Source of the DNA: Paenibacillus sp. PL2-23
GTDB taxonomy: Bacteria > Bacillota > Bacilli > Paenibacillales > Paenibacillaceae
Direction of reading: 5' to 3'
Assembly (NCBI RefSeq): GCF_040834005.1
Contig: NZ_CP162129.1
Span: 5,142,501 to 5,206,500 of the forward strand
Length of the DNA stretch: 64,000 nt
Made by a program: the position numbers and the translations under genes. Each line of letters begins with the position of its first letter. The first letter of the stretch is position 1. Below are positions 18,563 through 27,841 of the stretch, piece by piece. The notes beneath the pieces were generated by a model. The model was not told where the DNA came from. It ran no database searches and saw only the letters and a list, made by a program, of their open reading frames with translations.

Positions 18563-21500
18563 ATGAAGGCTGCAAGATCCCATCGTCACCGCAAACCGCC
18601 TCTGGACCGTTTCCTGTCTTGGTTCGGCTACTTGCCCGGACTGTCCGGAAACGCTCTGACCGTAAGCCAGAAAAGCATCGCGCTGATGCTGGCTATGATG
18701 CTGCTCCTCCAGACCCTGCAGATTGGAGGCTTCGTCCAGCGCACAGCCGCCGCTCCAGTCGCCGTACCGGATTCGGTCATAAAGCAGGTGCTGCTCCTGC
18801 AGGGACCAAGCTTCGACAATAACGCCCTGCTGAGCTGCTTCGCAGCTCCCGACAGCTCCTGCCCATCCCTGCTCGCAGCTGTCAAAAACGACGGCTCCAC
18901 AGCTCCCGTTTATACGGGTGAATTCGAGGCGACGCTGGGCGGAACGAGCTACCCGTTCACGTTGGCCTATGATTGGGAGATTACCGACGAAATTGCAGCG
19001 AACGGTGGAACGTACACGTTCCAGCTGCCAGCTCAATTGAAGCTTGAGGCCGATATCGTCAATGTATCGCTCGGCAATGCCGGCACCTTCTCCGTAGACA
19101 AAGCCGCCAAGACGATTACAGTTACATTCGTCGCTCAGGGAGGCGATCCTCTGTCCCATCAGAAGAAGGGCGGCATGCAGGTTAACGCCTGGCTGGAGGA
19201 GACCACGGTCATCGAGGACCGCGAGATCATCGTCCGCATACCAGTCAGCGCTTCAGCCACAATCGAGGTGGAGCTGCCCGTTGACTTTGGCAATCCTGCC
19301 CCGACCATCAGCAAAACGCGTACTGGCGTGGATCGTACCGTCAATACGTCCGAGGTCTATTGGAGCGTCGACGTTAACCGCTCGCTCGCGACGCTGGGAC
19401 AAGCCATTGTCGAGGACACCCTGCCAGCCGATCTGGAGTTGGATCCCGCAAGCGTCGCCGTACATCCGCTCATCGTCAGCATGAACGGCTCCGTGACGGA
19501 AGGCGCGCCGCTGGGCGGAGGTTACATCGTCGATCCCGCAGCCGGCCCGAACCAGTTCACGGTCGACCTGGGAGCTATCGACTCCGCTTATCGCATCAAA
19601 TTTACGACAAAGGTTAAAAGCGACGCCGTCATTCCGGAAAGTCCGGCGAAGTCCCTGACCAACACGGTCAGATTGTATGATGGCGGCACTCAGCGCGCTT
19701 CCGCCTCCGCCAATGTCTCCGTGCAGCGCGGCCCTTCACTCAGGAAAACCGCTGGCGGCTATTCGCCTGACAACGATCACGAGGTCGTCTGGACGCTTAA
19801 CTTCAACTTCGGCCAGCTCGAGCATACCAATCCGGTGCTGACTGACATCCTGCCGGAAGGCCATGCCATCGTGCCCGGCTCCATGACTGTGGAAGCCGTT
19901 CATGTGAACGGCGACGGGTCCGCAGGAGCGACAATCGGCGCGCCGCTGGTGGATGGAGCTGGCTATACGCTGACTTACAGCCCATCGGGAAGCCCGACGG
20001 TAAAGGATGCATTCGACTTGCAGCTTAACGGCCCGGTTACCGAAGCATACCGCATCGTGTATCGAACCAAGGCCAAGCCTGATGCGCCTGTCGTCAGCGA
20101 CGGGACCAAAAGCAATAATCTGACTACCGACGTCTCCGCCGGCAGCGTCAGCGCGTCAGTCAACTATCAGCAGCGGGTCATCGACAAAACAGGCTCGCTG
20201 ACGGATTATAACGCCAAGGAAATATCCTGGACAATCGTGCTTAACCGGAACGGCTACCGCTTCGAGGAGGACGGCGCCGACAAGGTCAAGCTGACCGATA
20301 CCTACGGCAACAGAGGCTTGACGCTCATTCCGGGATCGTTGACGGTGACGCCGCAAGGAGGAGCCGCGCTTACGGAAGGCGTGGACTACACCTTGTCGAC
20401 GACCAGTGACGGCTCGCGCGAATCCGGCTTTGAGCTGGTGTTCGCCGACAGCTATACCTTCGACAAACGCCATACGATCACCTATCGAACAGCTTATGAT
20501 TATGAGAGCTATCCGGCTGCCAGCCCTTGGAATGCCAGCAATCGGTACACGTTCCCGAACACTGGCACCTTCTCCTGGGGCAAGATCGTGGACAACGCTA
20601 CGGGGACCATAACCTATGCGAGCCGGGGCAGCCAATCCGACGGCCATACCATTACGCCGAATGACTATACGCGTTATAACGGCTATAAGAACGGGACTTA
20701 CGATGCACGAGACAAGTCCATAACATGGAACGTGCTTTTTAACTACCACAACGAAGCCGTTACCGGAGCCGTCATTACTGATACGCTTCAAAACGGGCAG
20801 GAGCTGGTGAATGGCTCCATCGTCGTCACACGGCAAACCCTTGCGCCGGGAGGCGGCTTGTCGAACGGCGCGACACTGAATGCAGGGGCCGACTATACGG
20901 TTGCTTATGATACGTCGGGAGCAAATCCGGTGTTGACTATCACCTTCAACGGCACCCTTACAGGCCCGCATCTCATTACGTTCCAAACCACAATGGCGGG
21001 CAAGCTGGTGCCTCAGCAAATCAACAACACAGCCGATTTCTCCAGCAGCAATTCGCTGTACCGGGCAACCTTGACCGCCAGCGTATCGCCGCCTTACGGC
21101 AATGAATTTATCGTCAAGCAATTCAGGCAGCCAGATCCGGGCGGCTTGAGACTCGCCGAATGGACAATCTGGATTAACCGGAGCTTGTCCAAGCTGAACG
21201 AAATTGTCGTGGAGGATACGCCGGATGTCTACCAGACGTTGCTGCAGGATTCGTTCCAGCTGTACAAGGCAGTGCCGAATGTCGCCAATCCGACGAATGA
21301 GAGTCATTTCACGCTGACCTTGGTTCCGACAACAGATTACACGCTGACCTTCCAGCCGGTGTCGGCAGCAACGCCAGCGCATCTGATGTTCATCTTGTCT
21401 GTCAACGCCCCTGAGGAGGCAGCGTATAAGCTGGTGTACCGCTCCTTGCTTGCGGAAGGCGTGGGCAGCAACGCGACGAACCAATTCAAGATGAGCGGAT

Positions 21501-24500
21501 GGGGCTCCTCGGTTACAAGCCAGCCGAGCCAGCATACATTCTCGGTTAACAAAAACTCGGCTTCCGGCTTCTCCTTCCCCTCAGGCGCCAGCTATCGGGG
21601 CAGCGTTAAGCTTGTGAAGCAAGCCGATGATGATACAAGCATCAAGCTTCAAAATGCCGTATTCAAGATCAAGCCGAAATTCGGACCGGACACAATTGCT
21701 CCGAAGACAACCGATGTCAACGGCGTCGTTGTATTCGACAACCTCCCGTTCGACGTTTATGAGCTGATCGAGGTCACGGCGCCAACAGGCTACAAGCTGG
21801 ACGCGACCGCTCGCGAAATCGTCATTAACGATACTGACGAGGTTACGGTCACCATCAACAACGTCAACGATTCCGGACGCATCGGCAATTTTGTCTGGTT
21901 GGACCGGAATCGGGACGGCTTGCAGGATAGCGGCGAGACCGGTATCAACGGCATTACCGTCAAGCTGTACGAAAGCGGCAACGCGACTGCTGTCGCAACC
22001 ACAACAACGGCCAATCATCCTGTTGACGGTACGCCAGGCTACTATTTGTTCAGCGGACTGGAGCCGGGGGATTACTTGGTACAATTCGAGTGGCCTTCCG
22101 ATTACGAGCTGACACGCAATACGCCAGGCAACGCCGCCCTTGACAGCAATGCGCTGGACGGGGATAACAAAACGTCCGTCATTACGATTAACCGCGCGAA
22201 CGGCTTCGAGGACCTCACTATTGATCTTGGTCTCGTCGCCAAAGGCGAAATCGGCGATTATGTCTGGCTGGATCGCGATCGGGACGGACGCCAGGATGCG
22301 GCGGAAGCCGGCATTAATGGCATTGAAGTGATCCTCTTCAAGGAAAGCGGCGGTGTGCGCACCGAGGTAAGCCGAACCACGACGGCCAACCATCCGACGG
22401 ACGGCAAGCCGGGCTACTATCTGTTCGATCAATTGCTCAACGGGGATTATTATGTACAGTTTATCGTGCCTGTCAGCTACGACACGACGACTGCGGAGGC
22501 CGGCTCTGACCGCTCCGTCGATTCCAACGCGACAGACGCAGCCGGCTTGACGGGCGTCATTCCGATTGGACCAGGCGGGTGGGTGGATCACACTATTGAT
22601 CTTGGACTGCAAGCCAAAGGCTCCATTGGCAATTACGTCTGGTTCGACAAGAACGATAACGGCATTCAAGATGCTGGCGAGCCTGGAATTGAGAACATTG
22701 AGGTTCGCTTGTACGACAAGAGCGGAGGCTCCTCCGTGCTGGTCGCTGCGCAGCAGACGGATGCCAACGGCTATTATTTATTCGAGCATCTGGTTCAGAA
22801 CGACCATTATTACGTCTGGTTCCAAACGCCATCCATCTACGATCTCGCCAAGATGGAGGAGCCCGGCTCTTCAGCCGCTAATGATTCCAACCGGATTCAT
22901 ACCAGCGGCGCCAACGCCGGCGAAACGGTCCATGCCGTGCCAATTGGTCCGGCTGGGTGGAGCGATCTGACGATTGACCTGGGCTTTACCGGCAAAGGCG
23001 CCATCGGCAATTACGTATGGCACGACCGCAACCGCAATGGCTTGCAGGACGAGCATGAGATGCACGGCATTAACGGTGTAACCGTCTATCTGTACCGCGA
23101 TACGCCGACAGGCACGCCTTACAAGACGGACACCACCAAGACGGAGGACGGCAAGCCGGGCTATTACGGGTTCAAGGAGCTTCCGGCAGGCACCTATTAC
23201 GTTCGCTTCGAATTCCCGAGCGAATATGAGAAGACAACAGCAGAAGCCGATCCGGATTCCGCTGACGGCTCCAACGTCACGGACGCAACCCATACGACTG
23301 GCGCGATCAGAATCGCAGAATCCGAGACGCCGTATGGCTGGGTGAACCCCAGCATCGATCTGGGACTTGTCGCGCAAGGCTCCATCGGCAACTACGTCTG
23401 GTTCGACGAGAATCGCAACGGCATTCAGGACGCCTCTGAAGCGGGCATCAACGGCCTGACGCTGCGCTTGTACAAGAACAGCGCTGCGGGACCGGTCTAT
23501 GCAGAGACTGTCACTGAGAACGGTCCGGACGGCAAGCCGGGGCATTACCTGTTCGACAACCTCGCCAGCGGCGATTATTACGTTCAGCTTATGCTGGACA
23601 ACAGCCACGAGCTGACACTGGCGGAGCAGGGCAGCGGAGCAGGCGCCGACGAGCTCGACTCCAACGCGACGAATGCCGCCAACATCACGAGCGCTATTCC
23701 CATTGGCCCTCTCGCTCCGAAGGGCTGGAACGATCTGACGATCGACTTCGGCGTTGTACGAAAAGGAGCGATTGGCAATTTTGTATGGCATGATTGGGAT
23801 TATAACGGCAAGCAGGATGAAGATGAGACCAGCGGACTGAATAACGTGACCGTCAGGCTCTACGATGCAGCCAAGACGTTGATCGCAACAACCGTCACCG
23901 CCGATAAGGACGGCAAACCAGGGTACTACCTGTTCGACCACCTGGTCGCAGGCGACTATTACGTGCAATTCGAGACGCCATTGTTCTACATCCCGACAAA
24001 GCAAGGAGCCGCAGGTGTAGCAGCCAGCCAGGATTCCAATCCAACACATGGCGGCATGACTGAAGCAATCGCGATCGGCCCTGTTGGACCTGCTATATGG
24101 CGAGACCTGACGATTGACCAAGGCTTCTATTATGTGCCTCCGTTCATACCAACGCCGACGCCAACGCCTTCACCTGGTCCGTCGCCAACGGGGCCTGAAG
24201 AGCCTGGCGCAACACCAACTCCGACGCCAACGCCGACTCCGTCACCGACGCCGGGCAACCCTGGCGTGCCGACCGCATCGCCAGCACCTTCTCCGACGTC
24301 TAAGACAGAGAAAACGCCGGAGGAAACGCCGATTGAGCTGGAAATTGAGGTGCCCAAGGGCGGCACAACCGTACCTGGCACGCCTCCAGGGAACGGGACG
24401 GTTACCGTGAAGCCGGACGGCAAGGTTACGTATACGCCTAAACCAGGCTTCACGGGCAGAGACAGATTCTCCGTCATTGTGAAGGATGAAGAAGGCAACG

Positions 24501-24685
24501 AGGAAGAGCTTTGGTTCGACATCGACGTGGAGGATACGCCGCTGGGCGGATTAGACGCCATTCCAGATGTGGACAAGCTGCCGAAAACAGGCGATACTAG
24601 CAGCCTGCCATTATATCTGCTTGGCGCCGCCTTTATCGCTATTGGCCTTCTTGGCCGATACGCCGGCAGAAGGAAATCCTCTTAA
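18563..24685 (+). CDS. Giant LPXTG cell-wall surface protein with six SdrD B-type repeats
   Basis: A 2040-residue adhesin-like protein covalently fixed to the wall by sortase. A long signal peptide has its hydrophobic core near residues 38-58. Then come about five repeats of 140-175 residues each starting like KTRTGVD...WSVDVNRS (collagen-binding / DUF11-like beta sandwiches), one Cna-B/SpaA domain (about 1010-1105, GSVKLVKQ), and six SdrD B-type domains beginning near residues 1106, 1225, 1350, 1477, 1604 and 1733, each opening with IG(N/D)(Y/F)VW and a calcium-loop D-x-N/D-x-G. A Pro/Thr/Ser linker (about 1860-1917), a last Ig-like domain, LPKTG near 2006, a membrane span and an RRK tail follow. 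No sortase gene is visible. Confidence 0.95.
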   Translation: MKAARSHRHRKPPLDRFLSWFGYLPGLSGNALTVSQKSIALMLAMMLLLQTLQIGGFVQRTAAAPVAVPDSVIKQVLLLQGPSFDNNALLSCFAAPDSSCPSLLAAVKNDGSTAPVYTGEFEATLGGTSYPFTLAYDWEITDEIAANGGTYTFQLPAQLKLEADIVNVSLGNAGTFSVDKAAKTITVTFVAQGGDPLSHQKKGGMQVNAWLEETTVIEDREIIVRIPVSASATIEVELPVDFGNPAPTISKTRTGVDRTVNTSEVYWSVDVNRSLATLGQAIVEDTLPADLELDPASVAVHPLIVSMNGSVTEGAPLGGGYIVDPAAGPNQFTVDLGAIDSAYRIKFTTKVKSDAVIPESPAKSLTNTVRLYDGGTQRASASANVSVQRGPSLRKTAGGYSPDNDHEVVWTLNFNFGQLEHTNPVLTDILPEGHAIVPGSMTVEAVHVNGDGSAGATIGAPLVDGAGYTLTYSPSGSPTVKDAFDLQLNGPVTEAYRIVYRTKAKPDAPVVSDGTKSNNLTTDVSAGSVSASVNYQQRVIDKTGSLTDYNAKEISWTIVLNRNGYRFEEDGADKVKLTDTYGNRGLTLIPGSLTVTPQGGAALTEGVDYTLSTTSDGSRESGFELVFADSYTFDKRHTITYRTAYDYESYPAASPWNASNRYTFPNTGTFSWGKIVDNATGTITYASRGSQSDGHTITPNDYTRYNGYKNGTYDARDKSITWNVLFNYHNEAVTGAVITDTLQNGQELVNGSIVVTRQTLAPGGGLSNGATLNAGADYTVAYDTSGANPVLTITFNGTLTGPHLITFQTTMAGKLVPQQINNTADFSSSNSLYRATLTASVSPPYGNEFIVKQFRQPDPGGLRLAEWTIWINRSLSKLNEIVVEDTPDVYQTLLQDSFQLYKAVPNVANPTNESHFTLTLVPTTDYTLTFQPVSAATPAHLMFILSVNAPEEAAYKLVYRSLLAEGVGSNATNQFKMSGWGSSVTSQPSQHTFSVNKNSASGFSFPSGASYRGSVKLVKQADDDTSIKLQNAVFKIKPKFGPDTIAPKTTDVNGVVVFDNLPFDVYELIEVTAPTGYKLDATAREIVINDTDEVTVTINNVNDSGRIGNFVWLDRNRDGLQDSGETGINGITVKLYESGNATAVATTTTANHPVDGTPGYYLFSGLEPGDYLVQFEWPSDYELTRNTPGNAALDSNALDGDNKTSVITINRANGFEDLTIDLGLVAKGEIGDYVWLDRDRDGRQDAAEAGINGIEVILFKESGGVRTEVSRTTTANHPTDGKPGYYLFDQLLNGDYYVQFIVPVSYDTTTAEAGSDRSVDSNATDAAGLTGVIPIGPGGWVDHTIDLGLQAKGSIGNYVWFDKNDNGIQDAGEPGIENIEVRLYDKSGGSSVLVAAQQTDANGYYLFEHLVQNDHYYVWFQTPSIYDLAKMEEPGSSAANDSNRIHTSGANAGETVHAVPIGPAGWSDLTIDLGFTGKGAIGNYVWHDRNRNGLQDEHEMHGINGVTVYLYRDTPTGTPYKTDTTKTEDGKPGYYGFKELPAGTYYVRFEFPSEYEKTTAEADPDSADGSNVTDATHTTGAIRIAESETPYGWVNPSIDLGLVAQGSIGNYVWFDENRNGIQDASEAGINGLTLRLYKNSAAGPVYAETVTENGPDGKPGHYLFDNLASGDYYVQLMLDNSHELTLAEQGSGAGADELDSNATNAANITSAIPIGPLAPKGWNDLTIDFGVVRKGAIGNFVWHDWDYNGKQDEDETSGLNNVTVRLYDAAKTLIATTVTADKDGKPGYYLFDHLVAGDYYVQFETPLFYIPTKQGAAGVAASQDSNPTHGGMTEAIAIGPVGPAIWRDLTIDQGFYYVPPFIPTPTPTPSPGPSPTGPEEPGATPTPTPTPTPSPTPGNPGVPTASPAPSPTSKTEKTPEETPIELEIEVPKGGTTVPGTPPGNGTVTVKPDGKVTYTPKPGFTGRDRFSVIVKDEEGNEEELWFDIDVEDTPLGGLDAIPDVDKLPKTGDTSSLPLYLLGAAFIAIGLLGRYAGRRKSS

Positions 24686-24717
24686 TCGCATCATGAACAC
24701 GCATCGCTTAGCATGAC

Positions 24718-24769
24718 AAAAAGAGCTGCTCCGTTACCTTCCCAACAGGTAGACGGAACAGCTCTTTTT
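24718..24769. terminator. Strong bidirectional terminator
   Basis: AAAAAGAGCTG...CAGCTCTTTTT with extra inner pairing (TCCGT/ACGGA and TACCT/AGGTA) lies between the convergent surface protein and minJ genes. Its A and T ends suit termination in both directions. Confidence 0.9.
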
Positions 24770-24781
24770 CATGATTTGCAG

Positions 24782-26098
24782 CTATACCTTGGCAGTCTCT
24801 TCCTCATTCGTCCCTGATGCTGTGGAGACGTCTCTCCGATTACGGGCGCGGCGGTTGCGCAGCAGCTCCAGCAATGTCGCAGCACCATCCGCGGCATAAT
24901 AATTCGCCTGCTCGTCCGGAGCCAGAATAACGCCAAGCTGATGATGCTCGCCCGCGTAACGCGCCCTTCCGGCGAACTTAAGCTCGCCTTCATTGTTGAA
25001 TACCTCCAGGCGGCAGAATGCGGAATTCAGCGCCAGCGCGTCATACAGCTCCTCCTTGGTCGACACCCGAACGCCGTTCACCTTGTGCAGCACCTCGCCG
25101 GGCAGCAAGCCCATCGCCGCAGCCGGCGTCCGCGGCACGATGCCCAGAATGCGCAAGCCGCGCGAGTCGTGTACGTACAGCGGCTTGGCGCTCTGCTCGG
25201 CCAGCCGGCTGCGCCATGCGATCGCTTCATGCAGCACGATGGCGACCAGCGCCGCCAGCGGCAGCAGCATCGGCACCAGCCAAGCCGCCAGCGCGCAGCC
25301 GGCCAGCAGGACACTGTACGCCAGCAAGCTGTTCGCCGCATGCTTCGCCTTCCGCTTCGGCAGGCTGGTTCGGGTCATCTCTGTAAAACCGATCATCATC
25401 GGCAGCGCCACGAAGGTCCAGCCCTGCGACCAGTCCGCCCCGAACAGGGGCGTCCAAGGCAGCGTCGTGCCGGAGGAAGCGCCTCCCACCGCCGGAACGA
25501 GCAGGAACAGAGGTACGGGCCAGAAGCCTTGCAGCATATAGCCACCGATCAGCTTGCCGCGCTTGCCCTCCACGAAGAGCGGCATCGACAGCCTGTCGCC
25601 CTGCCATCTCACCAGCAGAGCCTCCGCAATGTGGAGCAGCGCCACAAGCAGCAGCAAGCCTGCCGCATCTATCTCCAGTAGAGACGCCGCGGCTGAGCCC
25701 ATCCAATCCGATCGTTCGTCAAGCAGCGTCCAGCCGAGCATCCACTGCAGGAGCGACAAGATGCCAGCGCTGTACGCAAAGCATAAGTATCGGATACGAA
25801 TGAGCATCAGGAGCATGGCGACGCCCCATAGCCACAGAACGGCAGAAGGCGTAACCATCGCGCCAAGAAACACGCCCGCAAGCGAAACAGCCGTACCAAC
25901 CAGCAGACCCGTCAGCACCGCTCTCAGCGTTAAGGGAAGCCAGTCATGCAGCTTGACCGCGAAGAGCTGTCTCTCCATTCGGATCTGCCTGCTGTATTGC
26001 AGGATAATAAACAAGACCGAAATATAATAAAATGGCTGCATGAGCAGCTGCAGAGCAGCATACCCCAGCTGCTGCCCGATCGCCTGAACGATATCCAA
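24782..26098 (-). CDS. minJ: MinJ-like polytopic membrane protein with C-terminal PDZ domain
   Basis: A 438-residue protein. About eight hydrophobic segments fill the first two thirds (for example VLTGLLVGTAVSLAGVFLGA, VPLFLLVPAV and LLAGCALAAWLVPMLLPLAAL). A PDZ domain follows (about 320-400: GLRILGIVPRTPAAAMGLLPGEVLHKVNGVRV). In B. subtilis MinJ, encoded near ctpB and ftsEX, links DivIVA to MinCD and division; the same neighbourhood and topology here support the assignment. The TTG at 26096-26098 is preferred because AGGGGGA lies 9 nt upstream; the TTG at 26107 directly abuts that site. Sequence identity with MinJ is recognised only from layout. Confidence 0.75.
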   Translation of the reverse strand: MDIVQAIGQQLGYAALQLLMQPFYYISVLFIILQYSRQIRMERQLFAVKLHDWLPLTLRAVLTGLLVGTAVSLAGVFLGAMVTPSAVLWLWGVAMLLMLIRIRYLCFAYSAGILSLLQWMLGWTLLDERSDWMGSAAASLLEIDAAGLLLLVALLHIAEALLVRWQGDRLSMPLFVEGKRGKLIGGYMLQGFWPVPLFLLVPAVGGASSGTTLPWTPLFGADWSQGWTFVALPMMIGFTEMTRTSLPKRKAKHAANSLLAYSVLLAGCALAAWLVPMLLPLAALVAIVLHEAIAWRSRLAEQSAKPLYVHDSRGLRILGIVPRTPAAAMGLLPGEVLHKVNGVRVSTKEELYDALALNSAFCRLEVFNNEGELKFAGRARYAGEHHQLGVILAPDEQANYYAADGAATLLELLRNRRARNRRDVSTASGTNEEETAKV

Positions 26099-26140
26099 TG
26101 CTCGCAATCCCCCTGTCTGTGCTTATCCCAATCGGAGATG

Positions 26141-26189
26141 AAAGAAAAAGAAGAAGGGCCGGCCTCCACAAGCGAAGCCAACCCTTCTT
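26141..26189 (-). terminator. Terminator between ctpB and minJ
   Basis: Stem AAGAAGGG / CCCTTCTT with inner GGC/GCC pairing, followed on the minus strand by a T/C-rich tract. It may only attenuate transcription into minJ. Confidence 0.65.
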
Positions 26190-26207
26190 ACATTCGACAC
26201 AGACGCC

Positions 26208-27671
26208 TTATTTCCTGCCTACCGCCTTCACCGCTTCCAGCAGCTGAGCATCGTTGTCCTTATTCTGAATCCACTTGATAACCGATTTCTCCAGCGCTTC
26301 CGCCGTCTTCGTGTCGATCTCGCCAGTGACAGACAAGCCATTCTCGCGCTGGAAGTGCTGTACGGCCGTCGTTGTCTCTTCGCCAAAATAACCGTCCTCG
26401 CGCTTCGGCTCATAGCCGAGTCCATGCAGCATGATCTGGGCGCTGCGCACTTGCTCGCTCAGGCTGTCGGGCTTCAGCGTCTCCTTCACATTGATGCGAG
26501 CCACCGTATACAAATCCGGCGGCGTGACAAGCTGGTCCGGCGTAATGCCCTTCTCATGAATCCAGTTGCCATCTGGCGTCAGCCACTTGGCAATCGTCAT
26601 TTTCACCAGGCTGCCGTCGCCCAGCGCCTTGTTATAGCTGACCTGAACGGTACCTTTGCCGAAGGACTGCTCACCGATGACAGTCGCGCCGGCCGCCTCC
26701 TGCAGCGCCCCCGCCAATATCTCCGAAGCGCTTGCGCTGCCCTTGTTCGTCAGCACCGCAATAGGGTAATTCTTCTGCTCGCCGCCCTTGGCGAGCGTCT
26801 TCTCGCGATTGCCGTCCCGATCCTCCACCTGGACGACGGTCGCGCCTTCCTTCATCATCAGCTGGGAGATCTCTACCACGACTGGCAGCACACCGCCAGG
26901 GTTATTCCGGACATCCAGCACAAGCCCCTTCATGCCCTGGCTCTCCAGCTTCTCCAGCTCCTCCTTGAAGCGCTTCGCCGTATTCAGGGAAAATTGGCGA
27001 ATCTCGATGACGCCGACGCCATCGGGCCGAAGCGAGCCATACACGGTCTCCACATCAATATCCTCGCGGATAAGCGAGATATGGATCGGCTCAGAGAAGC
27101 CGGTCCGTTGTACAATCAGCTTGGCCTTGGTGCCTTTGGGACCGCGAATCTTCGACACGGCATCCTGCAGGCTCAGCCCATCCAGCGGCTCACCGTTGAC
27201 CGAGACCAGCACGTCCTTGGCCAGCAGGCCCGAGCGCTCTGCAGGCGAGCCCTTGATGGGAGCTACAACGATGATTTTGCCATTCTCCGTTGTCACCTCC
27301 GCGCCGATTCCCGTGAACGAGCCCTCGATCGACTCTGAGAAATGCTGCGCCACGTCCTTCTCCATATAGACGGAATACGGGTCGTCGAGCGCCTCCATCA
27401 TGCCGCTCACGGCGCCGTCAACCAGCTCCTCGCGATCTACATCCTCGTAGTACTTCGTTTCAATCAACTCGATGACCGCGTTCAGCTTGTCCAGCTCCTG
27501 CTGATTCAGCCGGTACATGCCGGCGTTGTCCGAAGCGGCAGCCGCAACGGCCGTGCTCGTCCGCTCCTCGTCTGGCTTCAGCCATTGATCGGCCATCGTC
27601 AATGTAACCAGTACGGAGGCGAACATCGACAGCATCACGAAAGCCAGTACAGTACGTCCTTTGAAATACAC
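26208..27671 (-). CDS. ctpB: Carboxyl-terminal processing protease, S41 family (CtpB-like)
   Basis: A 487-residue secreted or membrane-anchored serine protease. An N-terminal membrane segment (VLAFVMLSMFASVLVTLTM) is followed by the S41 N-terminal helices, a PDZ domain (GIGAEVTTENGKIIVVAPIKGSPAERSGL), the catalytic core with LDVRNNPGG, nucleophile Ser in GSASASEI and the Lys of the dyad in FGKGTVQ, and a C-terminal peptidoglycan-binding domain (MLHGLGYEPKREDGYFGEET). In B. subtilis CtpB cleaves SpoIVFA during sporulation signalling. The GTG at 27669-27671 follows AAGGGTGG; an upstream TTG at 27695 has no such site. Confidence 0.93.
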   Translation of the reverse strand: MYFKGRTVLAFVMLSMFASVLVTLTMADQWLKPDEERTSTAVAAAASDNAGMYRLNQQELDKLNAVIELIETKYYEDVDREELVDGAVSGMMEALDDPYSVYMEKDVAQHFSESIEGSFTGIGAEVTTENGKIIVVAPIKGSPAERSGLLAKDVLVSVNGEPLDGLSLQDAVSKIRGPKGTKAKLIVQRTGFSEPIHISLIREDIDVETVYGSLRPDGVGVIEIRQFSLNTAKRFKEELEKLESQGMKGLVLDVRNNPGGVLPVVVEISQLMMKEGATVVQVEDRDGNREKTLAKGGEQKNYPIAVLTNKGSASASEILAGALQEAAGATVIGEQSFGKGTVQVSYNKALGDGSLVKMTIAKWLTPDGNWIHEKGITPDQLVTPPDLYTVARINVKETLKPDSLSEQVRSAQIMLHGLGYEPKREDGYFGEETTTAVQHFQRENGLSVTGEIDTKTAEALEKSVIKWIQNKDNDAQLLEAVKAVGRK

Positions 27672-27792
27672 CTCAGTACACCACCCTTGCTTCAATATCC
27701 AGCTTGCACGACCTCTCTAGTATATGACAAGCGGGCAGCAATTATTTGCCTGTGTCAGTGGCTCCGAAGGCCGGCATTCTCGCCGGACAATA

Positions 27793-27823
27793 AGGGCAGC
27801 CCCAAGCTGCCGGGCTGCCTCTC
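27793..27823 (-). terminator. GC hairpin after the M23 hydrolase gene
   Basis: AGGGCAGCC / GGCTGCCT arms around a short loop, just 3' of the stop at 27842. The minus-strand tail (TTATTGT) is only moderately T-rich, so termination may be partial. Confidence 0.5.
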
Positions 27824-27841
27824 TCTAGCGATATCCAATTA

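Noticed and set aside
20156-24121. Long minus-strand open frames opposite the surface protein
   Set aside because: Their apparent repeats mirror the SdrD B-type repeats on the plus strand; no start signals.
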